Shown: one piece after another, positions 37,883 to 48,843 of the stretch | How the letters are laid out: the number at the start of each line of letters is the position of its first letter | Position numbering within the stretch: the stretch's first letter is position 1 | Assembly (NCBI GenBank): GCA_017857755.1 | Contig: JAFMCM010000010.1 | Location: 1-50,663 of the forward strand | Length of the DNA: 50,663 nucleotides | Origin: Methylophilaceae bacterium | GTDB taxonomy: Bacteria > Pseudomonadota > Gammaproteobacteria > Burkholderiales > Methylophilaceae | Reading direction: 5' to 3' | The notes under the pieces: generated by a model | Databases searched by the model: none | Told to the model about the DNA's origin: nothing | Seen by the model: only the letters and a program-made list of their open reading frames with translations | Translations under genes and position numbers: made by a program

Positions 37883-38496
37883 GTCAGTTGGCTGAAAAAT
37901 TAGCATCTGGTATTGCCGAAATGGGTTTGCAGGTTGCGCCTGAAACACAGCAAGCCTTACTCCTGTATTTAGCGCTATTAAATAAGTGGAATCAAGTATA
38001 CAACTTAACCGCGGTGCGCGAGCCTTTAGAAATGGTGACTTTGCACTTGCTAGACAGCCTTAGTGTGTTGCCCTACATCAAAGGTAAGCGTTTGCTTGAT
38101 GTGGGCAGTGGTGGTGGTTTGCCGGGGATTGTATTGGCGATTTGTTTACCTGACTTGCAAGTTACAACGATTGATACGGTGCAAAAGAAGGCCATATTTA
38201 TGCGTCAGGTTAAAGGTGAGCTGGGCTTGGATAATTTAGAAGTGGTTCATGCGCGTGTTGAAGCTTTTAAAGCAGAGCCGTTTGAGATGATTATATCGCG
38301 CGCATTTTCTGAAATTGATTTGTTCATTCAGCTAACCAAGCATTTATTGGCAGATGACGGGTGTTGGTTGGCGATGAAAGGGACAACACCACAGTTGGCC
38401 TTGGATCGATTGCAATTGGGTCATAGCAAGGTGTATCCGCTTTCGGTTGCGGGCTTGGTGGCAGAACGACATTTAGCTGTTATTGAGAAATTTTAA
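37879..38496 (+). CDS. rsmG: 16S rRNA m7G527 methyltransferase RsmG (GidB)
   Basis: This 205-residue SAM-dependent methyltransferase contains YNLTAVREP, the SAM motif [17 protein letters not shown] and [11 protein letters not shown], all typical of RsmG. It methylates G527 of 16S rRNA; loss of the enzyme in other bacteria gives low-level streptomycin resistance. It overlaps mnmG by 4 bases and precedes parA by 17 bases, the conserved gidAB-parAB order. Confidence 0.96.
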   Translation: MSQLAEKLASGIAEMGLQVAPETQQALLLYLALLNKWNQVYNLTAVREPLEMVTLHLLDSLSVLPYIKGKRLLDVGSGGGLPGIVLAICLPDLQVTTIDTVQKKAIFMRQVKGELGLDNLEVVHARVEAFKAEPFEMIISRAFSEIDLFIQLTKHLLADDGCWLAMKGTTPQLALDRLQLGHSKVYPLSVAGLVAERHLAVIEKF

Positions 38497-38513
38497 AAAT
38501 AATTGAAAAGTAC

Positions 38514-39293
38514 TTGATGAAAATATTAGCAATTACAAATCAAAAAGGCGGCGTGGGTAAAACCACGACTTGCGTTAATCTGGCGGCCAGTTTAGCGGCA
38601 AATAAGCAAAAGGTGTTATTAATCGATTTAGACCCACAAGGAAATGCAACCACTGGTTGTGGCATTGATAAAACGCGACTCAAACATAGCATTTATCATG
38701 TACTTATTAATGATAAAACGTTAAACGAGGTGATTATCAAGAGTGAAAAAGGTGGGTTTGATGTTGCACCATCCAATCGGGAGCTTGCAGGTGCTGAAGT
38801 TGATTTGGTGAATGAAATTGCCCGTGAGACACGGCTGAAGCGAGCGATTGCTGGAGTTGATGGCTATGATTATGTGTTGTTAGATTGCCCGCCTGCATTG
38901 AATTTAGTGACGGTTAATGCGTTAACCGCTGCAAACACAGTCATGATTCCGATGCAGTGTGAGTATTACGCTTTAGAAGGATTATCAGATTTAGTAAATA
39001 CCATCAAAAAAGTTCGCATGCATTTGAATGCGAAATTAGAGATAGAGGGTTTATTGCGCACCATGTACGACTCACGCAACACCCTAGCACAGCAAGTTTC
39101 AGCCCAGCTAGAAAATCACTTTGGCGATAAAGTTTATAAAACAGTTGTTCCGCGCAACATTAGGCTAGCTGAGGCCCCAAGTTATGGTGTGCCTGTTTTG
39201 ATTTACGATAAAACGTCAAAAGGCGCTATTGCTTATCTTGATCTAGCAAAAGAAATTATAAAGAAAAATAAACCAATTAAATCAACAAATTAA
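38514..39293 (+). CDS. parA: Chromosome partitioning ATPase ParA (Soj)
   Basis: This 259-residue deviant-Walker ATPase has NQKGGVGKTTTCVNLAASLA near the start, LLIDLDPQGNATTG and YVLLDCPPALNLVTVNAL. It binds DNA non-specifically as an ATP dimer and pulls ParB-parS complexes apart. Tandem ATG codons at 38514 and 38517 both give plausible starts. It precedes parB by 8 bases and lies 1-3 kb from three parS sites. Confidence 0.97.
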   Translation: MMKILAITNQKGGVGKTTTCVNLAASLAANKQKVLLIDLDPQGNATTGCGIDKTRLKHSIYHVLINDKTLNEVIIKSEKGGFDVAPSNRELAGAEVDLVNEIARETRLKRAIAGVDGYDYVLLDCPPALNLVTVNALTAANTVMIPMQCEYYALEGLSDLVNTIKKVRMHLNAKLEIEGLLRTMYDSRNTLAQQVSAQLENHFGDKVYKTVVPRNIRLAEAPSYGVPVLIYDKTSKGAIAYLDLAKEIIKKNKPIKSTN

Positions 39294-39301
39294 TAGGAAT
39301 T

Positions 39302-40159
39302 GTGATGGCAAAACAAAAAGGATTGGGGCGCGGTTTAGATGCATTGCTGGCTGGTGATGAAGCGCTTGCCAACGAAAGTGTAGACGGTCTGAAAATGTTG
39401 CGGGTGACGCAGCTGCAGTCTGGTCAATATCAACCACGTACACACATGGATGAGGCAGCATTGCAAACATTGGCTGATTCAATTAAGAAACAAGGCATTA
39501 TGCAGCCTATATTAGTGAGAGAAATTGCGCCTGAACAATATGAAATTATTGCAGGGGAGCGTCGCTGGCGTGCAAGTCAGATCGCAGGTTTGGAAGAAGT
39601 GCCAGTATTGATTCGGGAGATTGGGGACGAGTCTGCTTTAGAAATGGCCTTAATCGAAAATATTCAGCGTGAAAATTTAAACCCAATCGAAGAAGCTGTG
39701 GGTATAAAGCGTTTAATTGAAGAGTTTGCAATGACCCATGAAAAAGCAGCCAATGCAGTTGGACGTTCACGGGTTGCTGTTTCTAATTTACTGCGTTTGT
39801 TGACGTTGGCTGATGGCGTGCAAACCCTGTTGATGGAAAGCAAACTAGATATGGGGCATGCTCGAGCATTGGTTGGTCTAGACGCGGCGCAACAGGTCAT
39901 GTTGGCCAATAAAATTGTGCAGCAAAGCTTGTCTGTGCGTGCAGTCGAAAGTTTGGTCAAAAAAATAGGTATAGAAACAAAACCAAAAACGCAGGCAAAC
40001 AATGCAAATCAAGATATTTTGGCGCTTGAGAACAGCTTAAGTGAAAAATTGGGTGCTGCCGTGAGCATTATGGCTAAAGCAAACGGGGCTGGCACATTAA
40101 AAATAAATTACAGTAGTTTAGATGAGTTGGACGAGATTATTAAGCGTGTAATACGCTAA
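39302..40159 (+). CDS. parB: Chromosome partitioning protein ParB (Spo0J)
   Basis: This 285-residue CTP-dependent DNA clamp starts GLGRGLDALLAGDE, then has the N-terminal CTP-binding domain with GERRWRASQIAGL and ENIQRENLNPIEEA, a helix-turn-helix (EKAANAVGRSRVAVSNLLRLL) that reads parS, and a C-terminal dimerisation domain. It loads at parS, slides and condenses the origin region. AGGA precedes its ATG. All core motifs are present. Confidence 0.97.
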   Translation: MMAKQKGLGRGLDALLAGDEALANESVDGLKMLRVTQLQSGQYQPRTHMDEAALQTLADSIKKQGIMQPILVREIAPEQYEIIAGERRWRASQIAGLEEVPVLIREIGDESALEMALIENIQRENLNPIEEAVGIKRLIEEFAMTHEKAANAVGRSRVAVSNLLRLLTLADGVQTLLMESKLDMGHARALVGLDAAQQVMLANKIVQQSLSVRAVESLVKKIGIETKPKTQANNANQDILALENSLSEKLGAAVSIMAKANGAGTLKINYSSLDELDEIIKRVIR

Positions 40160-40187
40160 TTGCTTGGGAACAGTGCTCCAATAAAGC

Positions 40188-40216
40188 TTGACTAAATTAG
40201 TGTATTAATTCAAAAT
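40188..40216 (+). promoter_or_regulatory. Likely atp operon promoter
   Basis: TTGACT (40188-40193, five of six) and CAAAAT (40211-40216, four of six) are spaced by 17 bases in the 113-bp gap between parB and atpI, ending 56 bases before the atpI ATG. Confidence 0.55.
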
Positions 40217-40272
40217 CGCCGCTTTGCTAAAAGCCAATTTTAAATTTCGACTGTTTTTAGTAAGTTTAAAAT

Positions 40273-40665
40273 ATGAATGATAACTACACAGGCGCTACAG
40301 CAGACAACGTTTTCGATCGAATGCTATGGTTGCAATTATTGATAATTGTGGCGGTGGCTCTCATTGCCTACGTTATTTCCGGAATACATGCAGGACTCTC
40401 TGCCCTAGCGGGTGGAATGGCGGTGTTAGTGGCCGCTTTTATTGCCGCCCGAATTGCGCAAGGGAATAGTAGTAATGCATCAGCGGTATTGATGCGAATG
40501 TTAAAAGCAGAATTAATTAAAATCATATTAATTGTTCTGTTTTTATTTTGTATTTTTAAAGCATATCAAGCATTAGTGCCAGGAGCATTAATTGCAGGTT
40601 TGGCGGTAGCGGCTATTTTTTCTGGTGCAGCCATCAGTAAACGAAGTAAACATTTGAAGATATAA
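40273..40665 (+). CDS. atpI: ATP synthase accessory protein AtpI
   Basis: This 130-residue protein has four hydrophobic helices with short polar loops (LWLQLLIIVAVALIAYVIS, AGLSALAGGMAVLVAAFIAAR, LIKIILIVLFLFCIFKAYQAL, ALIAGLAVAAIFSGA). AtpI is a small membrane protein that assists c-ring assembly or Mg2+ supply; it is not part of the finished enzyme. It leads the operon, 6 bases before atpB. The family is weakly conserved, so the call rests on topology plus position. Confidence 0.88.
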   Translation: MNDNYTGATADNVFDRMLWLQLLIIVAVALIAYVISGIHAGLSALAGGMAVLVAAFIAARIAQGNSSNASAVLMRMLKAELIKIILIVLFLFCIFKAYQALVPGALIAGLAVAAIFSGAAISKRSKHLKI

Positions 40666-40671
40666 ACCATT

Positions 40672-41577
40672 ATGACAACAGAACATACAGCAGGAAATAT
40701 GGCAGAGCACTCAGGTGAGATGACTTCTGCAACCGATTATATCAACCACCACTTGTCATTTAATGCACAAGCCGTTGGTGATGGTAATCATAGCTTTTGG
40801 AATGTAGTGCACTTTGATATGTTCATCATTTCTTTGGTGTTGGGTTTGCTGGTAGCTGGCGCAATTTGGTTAGTTGCGCGTAAAGCAACAGCAGGTGTAC
40901 CTAGCAAAACACAAGCGTTTGTAGAAATCATTTTTGATTTTGTAGACGGACAGGTTAAAGGAATGTTCCACGGTGACCGTCATGCATTTATTGCACCAAC
41001 TGCCCTCACAATCTTTCTATGGGTGTTAGCCATGAACTTGATGGATTTAGTACCAATCGACTGGTTTGCTAAATTAACAGGCTTGTTTGGTGAAGCGCAT
41101 GCGCCCTTCCGCCCGCTACCTACATCAGATGTCAATACAACATTTGCCCTTGCTTTATCAGTATGGATATTAATGATTTTCTTCTCAATTAAAGCAAAAG
41201 GCTTTGGTGGATTAATTCATGAAATCTTTGGTGCACCATTTGGCATGCCAAAACTGTTCAAACCAAAAAGTGTGATGGGTTTCATTGGTTTGTTGGCTAG
41301 CCCATTGTTGTATCTTGCAAACTTTATGTTCAATATGATTGAGTATATTTCAAAGCCACTTTCACATTCAATGCGTCTATTCGGCAACATGTACGCCAGT
41401 GAAGTGATTTTCTTGCTGATTGGATTGTTGGCGGCAACGGGTATTTTTGGAATGTTCGGCGCGGCCATTTTAGGTGCGCTTTGGGCTGTCTTTCATATTT
41501 TAGTGGTGCCATTGCAGGCGTTTATTTTTATGATGATGACAATTGTTTATCTATCAATGGCGCATGACAGCCACTAA
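40672..41577 (+). CDS. atpB: ATP synthase Fo subunit a
   Basis: This 301-residue membrane subunit contains the essential arginine in [17 protein letters not shown] and a C-terminal helix ([23 protein letters not shown]). It forms the two proton half-channels beside the c-ring. The N-terminus is long and histidine/acid rich. Position between atpI and atpE and motifs are standard. Confidence 0.97.
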   Translation: MTTEHTAGNMAEHSGEMTSATDYINHHLSFNAQAVGDGNHSFWNVVHFDMFIISLVLGLLVAGAIWLVARKATAGVPSKTQAFVEIIFDFVDGQVKGMFHGDRHAFIAPTALTIFLWVLAMNLMDLVPIDWFAKLTGLFGEAHAPFRPLPTSDVNTTFALALSVWILMIFFSIKAKGFGGLIHEIFGAPFGMPKLFKPKSVMGFIGLLASPLLYLANFMFNMIEYISKPLSHSMRLFGNMYASEVIFLLIGLLAATGIFGMFGAAILGALWAVFHILVVPLQAFIFMMMTIVYLSMAHDSH

Positions 41578-41612
41578 CAAGAGTTTAGAAGTAGTTTTAA
41601 TTTAATGAGTAA

Positions 41613-41891
<279 letters not shown>

Positions 41892-41968
41892 TTTTTTAAG
41901 ATTGCTTAGGATGATTGGGTTGATCAATGGATTAACCCAGATGATTAAGTTTTGAACTTGGAGCAAAC

Positions 41969-42439
41969 ATGAACTTTAATTTAACGCTCATTGCGCAAGC
42001 AGTTACGTTTGCAGTATTGATTTTAGTGATCGTCAAATTCGTTTGGCCACCGCTTTTAAAAGCAATTGAAACGCGTCAAAAAGAAATCGCTGATGGCTTA
42101 GCAGCTGCACAAGAAGGTAAAAGTGCATTAGAAACTGCTTCTAAAAAGTCAGAGGTTGCTTTAAACGATGCGAAACAAAAAGCCAGTGAAATTATTGGCC
42201 AAGCAGAAAAGCGTGCGAACGAAATTGTAGAAGAAGCAAAAACAACTGCAAAAGTAGAGGCTGAGCGTATCAAAGAAACAGCAAAATCAGAAATTGAGCA
42301 AGAAGTCAATCGTGCAAAAGAAGGTTTACGTGCACAGGTATCTGTTTTAGCTATTTCAGGCGCTGAAAAAATATTGCGTAAAGAAATTGATGCAAAAGCA
42401 CATACAGCGATTCTTACACAATTAGCGGCGGAGCTATAA
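41969..42439 (+). CDS. atpF: ATP synthase Fo subunit b
   Basis: This 156-residue protein has one N-terminal membrane helix (about 5-26, ending VKFVWPPL) and a long charged, alanine-rich coiled coil. It dimerises as the peripheral stalk that links subunit a to F1. Length equals E. coli AtpF (156). It is separated from atpH by 3 bases. Confidence 0.96.
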   Translation: MNFNLTLIAQAVTFAVLILVIVKFVWPPLLKAIETRQKEIADGLAAAQEGKSALETASKKSEVALNDAKQKASEIIGQAEKRANEIVEEAKTTAKVEAERIKETAKSEIEQEVNRAKEGLRAQVSVLAISGAEKILRKEIDAKAHTAILTQLAAEL

Positions 42440-42442
42440 CTC

Positions 42443-42979
42443 ATGGCTGAAATCTCAACCATTGCAAGACCATATGCTGTCGCAGCGTTTAAATTGGCGA
42501 AAGAAAAGAAAGCCCTGGCTAAGTGGTCAGAGATGCTTTCATTAGCAAGTGCAGTCAGTACCGATGAGCAATTAAATCAGTATATTCATGATCCAAAAGT
42601 AAATGGTCAGGTAATACAAGATGCTTTTCTCAAAGTCTGTGGCAATCATCTAGATGCAGCAGGTCAAAACCTCATCAAGGTTTTGGTGGAATACAAACGG
42701 CTATCGATTTTGCCCGCGATTAGTTCTGCTTTTGAATTATTAAAAGCGGACGAAGAAGGCACGTTGGAAGCACAAATTATTGCTGCAGTTAAGCCATCAG
42801 CCGCGGTAACCAAAGAAATCGTGAAAAAACTTGAAGCGAAGTTTGGAAAAAAAGTCACTGCTGAAATTGTGATCGATTCAGAGATTATTGGTGGAATGAA
42901 AATTATTGTGGGCGATACAGTAATTGATGCGTCCGTTAAAGGTCAGTTACAAAATTTAGCTTATTCGTTAACCGCATAA
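42443..42979 (+). CDS. atpH: ATP synthase F1 subunit delta
   Basis: This 178-residue soluble protein has the N-terminal helical domain ([19 protein letters not shown]) and the C-terminal signature [26 protein letters not shown]. It joins the b stalk to the top of the alpha/beta ring. Normal length and position. Confidence 0.97.
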   Translation: MAEISTIARPYAVAAFKLAKEKKALAKWSEMLSLASAVSTDEQLNQYIHDPKVNGQVIQDAFLKVCGNHLDAAGQNLIKVLVEYKRLSILPAISSAFELLKADEEGTLEAQIIAAVKPSAAVTKEIVKKLEAKFGKKVTAEIVIDSEIIGGMKIIVGDTVIDASVKGQLQNLAYSLTA

Positions 42980-43010
42980 GCAAGCGATAAAAAACTTTAG
43001 GAGTTTAGTA

Positions 43011-44552
43011 ATGCAATTATCTACATCAGAAATCAGTGAACTGATTAAAAGCAGATTAGAAGACTTTGAGGTCAGCAGCGAAGCGCGTACTCAAGGTACA
43101 GTCATCTCAGTAACTGACGGTATTGTACGTATTCATGGTCTATCAAACGTCATGTCAGGCGAAATGATTGAGTTCCCAGGAAACACATACGGTTTGGCAC
43201 TTAACCTTGAGCGTGATTCAGTCGGCGCAGTGGTGTTAGGTGATTATGAGCATATTACTGAAGGCGACATCTGTAAATGTACAGGTCGTATTTTAGAAGT
43301 GCCTGTTGGTCCAGAACTAATCGGACGCGTGGTCAATGCTTTGGGTCAGCCAATTGATGGCAAAGGTCCAATTAAAACCAAATTAACCGATAAAATTGAA
43401 AAAGTTGCGCCAGGCGTAATTGACCGTAAATCAGTTTCACAACCCGTTCAAACAGGTTTGAAATCAGTTGATTCTATGGTACCTGTTGGCCGTGGTCAGC
43501 GTGAATTGATTATTGGTGACCGTCAAACTGGTAAAACAGCAGTTGCGGTTGATGCAATCATCAACCAAAAAGGTGAAAACATGACCTGCGTGTATGTTGC
43601 GATTGGTCAAAAAGCATCAACTATTGCAAACGTGGTACGCAAGCTAGAAGAAAACGGCGCCATGGAATACACCATTGTTGTAGCGGCAACTGCTTCTGAT
43701 TCTGCTGCATTGCAATTCTTAGCGCCATATGCTGGCTGTACAATGGGCGAGTTTTTCCGTGACCGTGGCGAAGATGCCTTAATCGTTTATGATGACTTAT
43801 CAAAACAAGCGGTTGCTTATCGTCAAATTTCACTATTACTTCGTCGTCCACCAGGTCGCGAAGCATACCCAGGCGATGTATTCTACATTCACTCTCGTTT
43901 ATTAGAGCGTGCTGCTCGTGTAAATGAAGAATATGTAGAAAAATTCACCAAAGGTGAAGTAAAAGGTAAAACAGGTTCATTGACGGCATTGCCAGTGATT
44001 GAAACAGCTGCAGGTGACGTTTCTGCATTCGTTCCAACAAACGTGATTTCAATTACCGATGGTCAAATTTTCTTGGAAACTGACTTGTTTAATGCGGGTA
44101 TTCGTCCAGCGATTAACGCAGGTATTTCAGTGTCGCGTGTTGGTGGCGCTGCACAAACGAAAGTCATCAAGAAATTAGGTGGTGGTGTACGTTTAGCACT
44201 GGCGCAATATCGTGAATTGGCGGCGTTTGCACAGTTCGCTTCTGATTTAGACGAAGCGACACGTAAACAATTAGACCGTGGACGTATGTTTACAGAACTA
44301 ATGAAGCAAGCACAATACGCACCATTGAGCGTATCAAACATGGCAGTCACTTTGTTCGCTGCGAACAAAGGCTATTTTGACGATGTACCAACCGACAAAG
44401 TGTTGGCATTCGAAAGTGGTTTGCACGGCCATATGAAATCTAAATACAAAAAATTGATGAATGCGATTGAGAAAAATAAAGCATTAGGTGACGATGATGA
44501 AAAAGCACTTGATGAAGCAGTTAAAGACTTTAAAGCAACAAGCGCATATTAA
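43011..44552 (+). CDS. atpA: ATP synthase F1 subunit alpha
   Basis: This 513-residue nucleotide-binding subunit has Walker [10 protein letters not shown], the catalytic-interface arginine region [17 protein letters not shown] and [19 protein letters not shown]. It supplies the non-catalytic sites and the arginine finger to the beta subunit. AGGAG lies upstream. Length equals E. coli AtpA (513). Confidence 0.98.
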   Translation: MQLSTSEISELIKSRLEDFEVSSEARTQGTVISVTDGIVRIHGLSNVMSGEMIEFPGNTYGLALNLERDSVGAVVLGDYEHITEGDICKCTGRILEVPVGPELIGRVVNALGQPIDGKGPIKTKLTDKIEKVAPGVIDRKSVSQPVQTGLKSVDSMVPVGRGQRELIIGDRQTGKTAVAVDAIINQKGENMTCVYVAIGQKASTIANVVRKLEENGAMEYTIVVAATASDSAALQFLAPYAGCTMGEFFRDRGEDALIVYDDLSKQAVAYRQISLLLRRPPGREAYPGDVFYIHSRLLERAARVNEEYVEKFTKGEVKGKTGSLTALPVIETAAGDVSAFVPTNVISITDGQIFLETDLFNAGIRPAINAGISVSRVGGAAQTKVIKKLGGGVRLALAQYRELAAFAQFASDLDEATRKQLDRGRMFTELMKQAQYAPLSVSNMAVTLFAANKGYFDDVPTDKVLAFESGLHGHMKSKYKKLMNAIEKNKALGDDDEKALDEAVKDFKATSAY

Positions 44553-44576
44553 TCTCTCGTAAATTAGGACAATAAA

Positions 44577-45446
44577 ATGGCTGGTAGTAAAGAGATTAGA
44601 ACCAAGATTAAGTCGGTAGAAAATACCCGCAAAATCACTAAAGCAATGGAGATGGTTGCAGCATCTAAAATGCGTAAAGCGCAAGATAGAATGCGTGCGT
44701 CACGTCCATATGCTGAAAAAATCCGCAACGTTGCTGCTCACCTTTCATATACGCAACCTGATTTTAAACATCCGTTTTTAATTAAACGTGACGTGGTAAA
44801 GAATGTTGGGTTGATTGTAGTGAGCTCTGACAAAGGCTTATGTGGTGGTTTAAATACAAATATGTTGCGCATGTCTGTTAACCAAATGAAAACATGGGAA
44901 ACAGAAGGCAAAAACATTAAAGTGAGTGCATTTGGTAGCAAAGGCCTAAGCTTTATGACGCGTGTTGGTGCCGATGTGCAATCACACGCGACAGGTTTGG
45001 GCGATGTACCGCATTTAGAAACCTTAATCGGTTCGATCAAGGTAATGCTAGATGCGTTTGAATCAGGTGAAATAGACCAACTATTTATCTGTTATACCAA
45101 GTTCATTAACACCATGAAGCAAGAGCCAGTAATGGAACAATTACTACCGCTATCAGGTGACAAAATGGGAAGCCCAGCAGGCAATTGGGCATACATTTAT
45201 GAGCCTGAACCTGAGCCTGTGATTAATGAGTTAATGACGCGTTATATCGAGTCCTTGATTTATAGCGCGGTTGCTGAAAACATGGCATCAGAACAATCAT
45301 CACGGATGGTTGCAATGAAGGCAGCATCAGACAATGCGAAGACTGTAATTGGTGATTTGAAATTGGTTTACAACAAAGCACGTCAAGCAGCAATTACAAA
45401 AGAGATTTCTGAGATTGTTGGCGGCGCAGCAGCTATTTCGGGTTAA
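44577..45446 (+). CDS. atpG: ATP synthase F1 subunit gamma
   Basis: This 289-residue central-shaft protein has both coiled-coil termini: [20 protein letters not shown] at the start and [22 protein letters not shown] at the end, with [11 protein letters not shown] between. It rotates inside the alpha3beta3 ring. Length is typical (E. coli 287). Confidence 0.98.
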   Translation: MAGSKEIRTKIKSVENTRKITKAMEMVAASKMRKAQDRMRASRPYAEKIRNVAAHLSYTQPDFKHPFLIKRDVVKNVGLIVVSSDKGLCGGLNTNMLRMSVNQMKTWETEGKNIKVSAFGSKGLSFMTRVGADVQSHATGLGDVPHLETLIGSIKVMLDAFESGEIDQLFICYTKFINTMKQEPVMEQLLPLSGDKMGSPAGNWAYIYEPEPEPVINELMTRYIESLIYSAVAENMASEQSSRMVAMKAASDNAKTVIGDLKLVYNKARQAAITKEISEIVGGAAAISG

Positions 45447-45472
45447 GAGTTTATTTATATTAGAGTATCTGA

Positions 45473-46933
<1,461 letters not shown>

Positions 46934-46949
46934 TTTCTGAGAGTTAAAA

Positions 46950-47369
46950 ATGGCAAATACAGTTCATGTTGATGTAGTAAGTGCAGAAGAGGAAATTTTC
47001 TCAGGTCTTGCTGAGTTTATCGCAGCACCTGCATCGGCAGGTGAAGTGGGTGTTTATCCACACCATGCACCAATGATAACCACAATTAAACCGGGCGCAT
47101 TACGGATTAAATTACCAGACACAGCAGAAGAAACCTTGATCTTTATATCGGGTGGCATTCTTGAAGTACAACCTGGATTAGTAACCGTACTTGCAGATAC
47201 GGCAATTCGTGGTCATGATTTGGACGAAGCGAAAGCAATTGCTGCTAAAGCGGCGGCAGAAGAAGCGATGAAAAACAAGGCTTCGGATATGGACTATGCA
47301 AAAGCGCAAGCAGAACTTGCTGAAGCCGTTGCACAAATTCAAGCAATCGAACGATTACGTAGAAAATAA
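46950..47369 (+). CDS. atpC: ATP synthase F1 subunit epsilon
   Basis: This 139-residue protein has an N-terminal beta-sandwich ([51 protein letters not shown]) and two C-terminal helices that can inhibit hydrolysis. It couples the gamma shaft to the c-ring. It is the last gene of the atp operon and is followed by a strong terminator. Confidence 0.97.
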   Translation: MANTVHVDVVSAEEEIFSGLAEFIAAPASAGEVGVYPHHAPMITTIKPGALRIKLPDTAEETLIFISGGILEVQPGLVTVLADTAIRGHDLDEAKAIAAKAAAEEAMKNKASDMDYAKAQAELAEAVAQIQAIERLRRK

Positions 47370-47380
47370 TCAGTCGGTAT

Positions 47381-47408
47381 AAAAAAGCGGCCTTAGTGCC
47401 GCTTTTTT
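47381..47408 (+). terminator. Intrinsic terminator of the atp operon
   Basis: AAAAAAGCGGC pairs with GCCGCTTTTTT around a 6-base loop, giving an 11-bp stem that ends in a run of T. It begins 12 bases after atpC. Confidence 0.95.
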
Positions 47409-47463
47409 ATTGTCAATTTTCCATGACATAGACAGCTAAAGCCGTAGTAGAATAGACAATCTT

Positions 47464-48840
47464 ATGCAAAATAACCGACTTAATATCATCATCCTCGCTG
47501 CCGGAAAAGGTACGCGCATGCATACCCATCAACCAAAAGTATTACATCAAATCGGCGGCAAACCGATGTTAGAACATGTAATCAATTGTGCTAACGCATT
47601 AAACCCGCACAAGGTAGTAGTGGTTTATGGCTATGGTGGTGAACAAGTAAAAGCTGCATTTAGCGACAAAAAAATCATATGGGCAGAACAAGCAGAGCAA
47701 CTAGGCACTGGCCATGCAGTACAGCAAGCCTTACCTCATTTAGATGAAGAAGGTCAAACACTGATTTTACTGGGTGATGTACCCTTAATCAGCCAAGCAG
47801 CATGCCAAAACATACTCAATCAAGCTGACCAGCAATTAATGATTCAATCCTTTGATAAAAGCAATCCCGCAGGCTACGGCAGAATTGTGCGGCAAGCTGG
47901 GACAGTGTCAGCCATTGTAGAAGAAAAAGACGCCACTGCAGAGCAACGCACCATAACCGAAGTGAACACAGGCATTATGGCAATGCCGACAGCAAAACTG
48001 CGTCATTGGCTAAGTCAGTTGAACAATCACAATGCGCAACAAGAATATTATTTAACGGATATTGTTGGCATTGCTGTGGCAGACCAGACTGTAGTAAATG
48101 CAGAAAAAACAAACGATGAATGGTCGGTTACGGGCATCAATAGCAAACAAGATTTAGCCTTTATTGAACGGGTATATCAACAACGTGAAGCAGAAAAATT
48201 GATGCAAAAAGGCGTAACCCTACTTGACCCAGCCCGCATTGATTTACGCGGGGTTTTACACACCGAAAAAGATGTACAAATTGACGTGGGTTGTATTTTT
48301 GAAGGGAAAGTCACTTTAGGAGAAGGTGTTCGAATCGGCGCCTACTGTGTGATTAAAAACGCTCAGATTGCCGCGGGCACCAACATTGCACCCTTTAGCC
48401 ACATCGAAGCCGCCACAATCGGACAGAATAGTAAAGTAGGACCTTATGCAAGAATACGTCCAGGTACAGTACTCAACGACGAAACGCATGTAGGTAACTT
48501 TGTTGAACTGAAAAATGCGCAAGTTGATACTGGAAGTAAAATCAATCATTTAAGTTACATTGGTGATGCAACCGTAGGCAAAAATGTCAATATTGGTGCT
48601 GGTACCATTACCTGTAACTATGACGGCGCCAACAAATTTAAAACGGTAATAGAAGACAACGTATTTGTAGGCTCAGACAGCCAATTGGTCGCACCAGTCA
48701 AAATTGGTAAAGGTTCCACCATTGCTGCAGGGTCAACCATTACCAAAGATACACCAGAAGATGCACTCACCTTATGCCGTGCAAGAGAACAAAAATCAAT
48801 TTCGGGTTGGAAACGCCCAGTAAACACGAAGAAAGACTAA
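47464..48840 (+). CDS. glmU: Bifunctional GlcNAc-1-P uridylyltransferase / GlcN-1-P acetyltransferase
   Basis: This 458-residue enzyme has an N-terminal pyrophosphorylase domain (LAAGKGTRMHTHQPKVLH, LLGDVPL, NTGIMA) and a C-terminal left-handed beta-helix (VGPYARIRPGT, NFVELKNA, GAGTITCNYDG). It makes UDP-GlcNAc for peptidoglycan and LPS. A possible promoter (ATGACA at 47423, TAGAAT at 47448, long spacer) lies after the atp terminator. It is followed by glmS after 3 bases. Confidence 0.97.
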   Translation: MQNNRLNIIILAAGKGTRMHTHQPKVLHQIGGKPMLEHVINCANALNPHKVVVVYGYGGEQVKAAFSDKKIIWAEQAEQLGTGHAVQQALPHLDEEGQTLILLGDVPLISQAACQNILNQADQQLMIQSFDKSNPAGYGRIVRQAGTVSAIVEEKDATAEQRTITEVNTGIMAMPTAKLRHWLSQLNNHNAQQEYYLTDIVGIAVADQTVVNAEKTNDEWSVTGINSKQDLAFIERVYQQREAEKLMQKGVTLLDPARIDLRGVLHTEKDVQIDVGCIFEGKVTLGEGVRIGAYCVIKNAQIAAGTNIAPFSHIEAATIGQNSKVGPYARIRPGTVLNDETHVGNFVELKNAQVDTGSKINHLSYIGDATVGKNVNIGAGTITCNYDGANKFKTVIEDNVFVGSDSQLVAPVKIGKGSTIAAGSTITKDTPEDALTLCRAREQKSISGWKRPVNTKKD

Positions 48841-48843
48841 CCT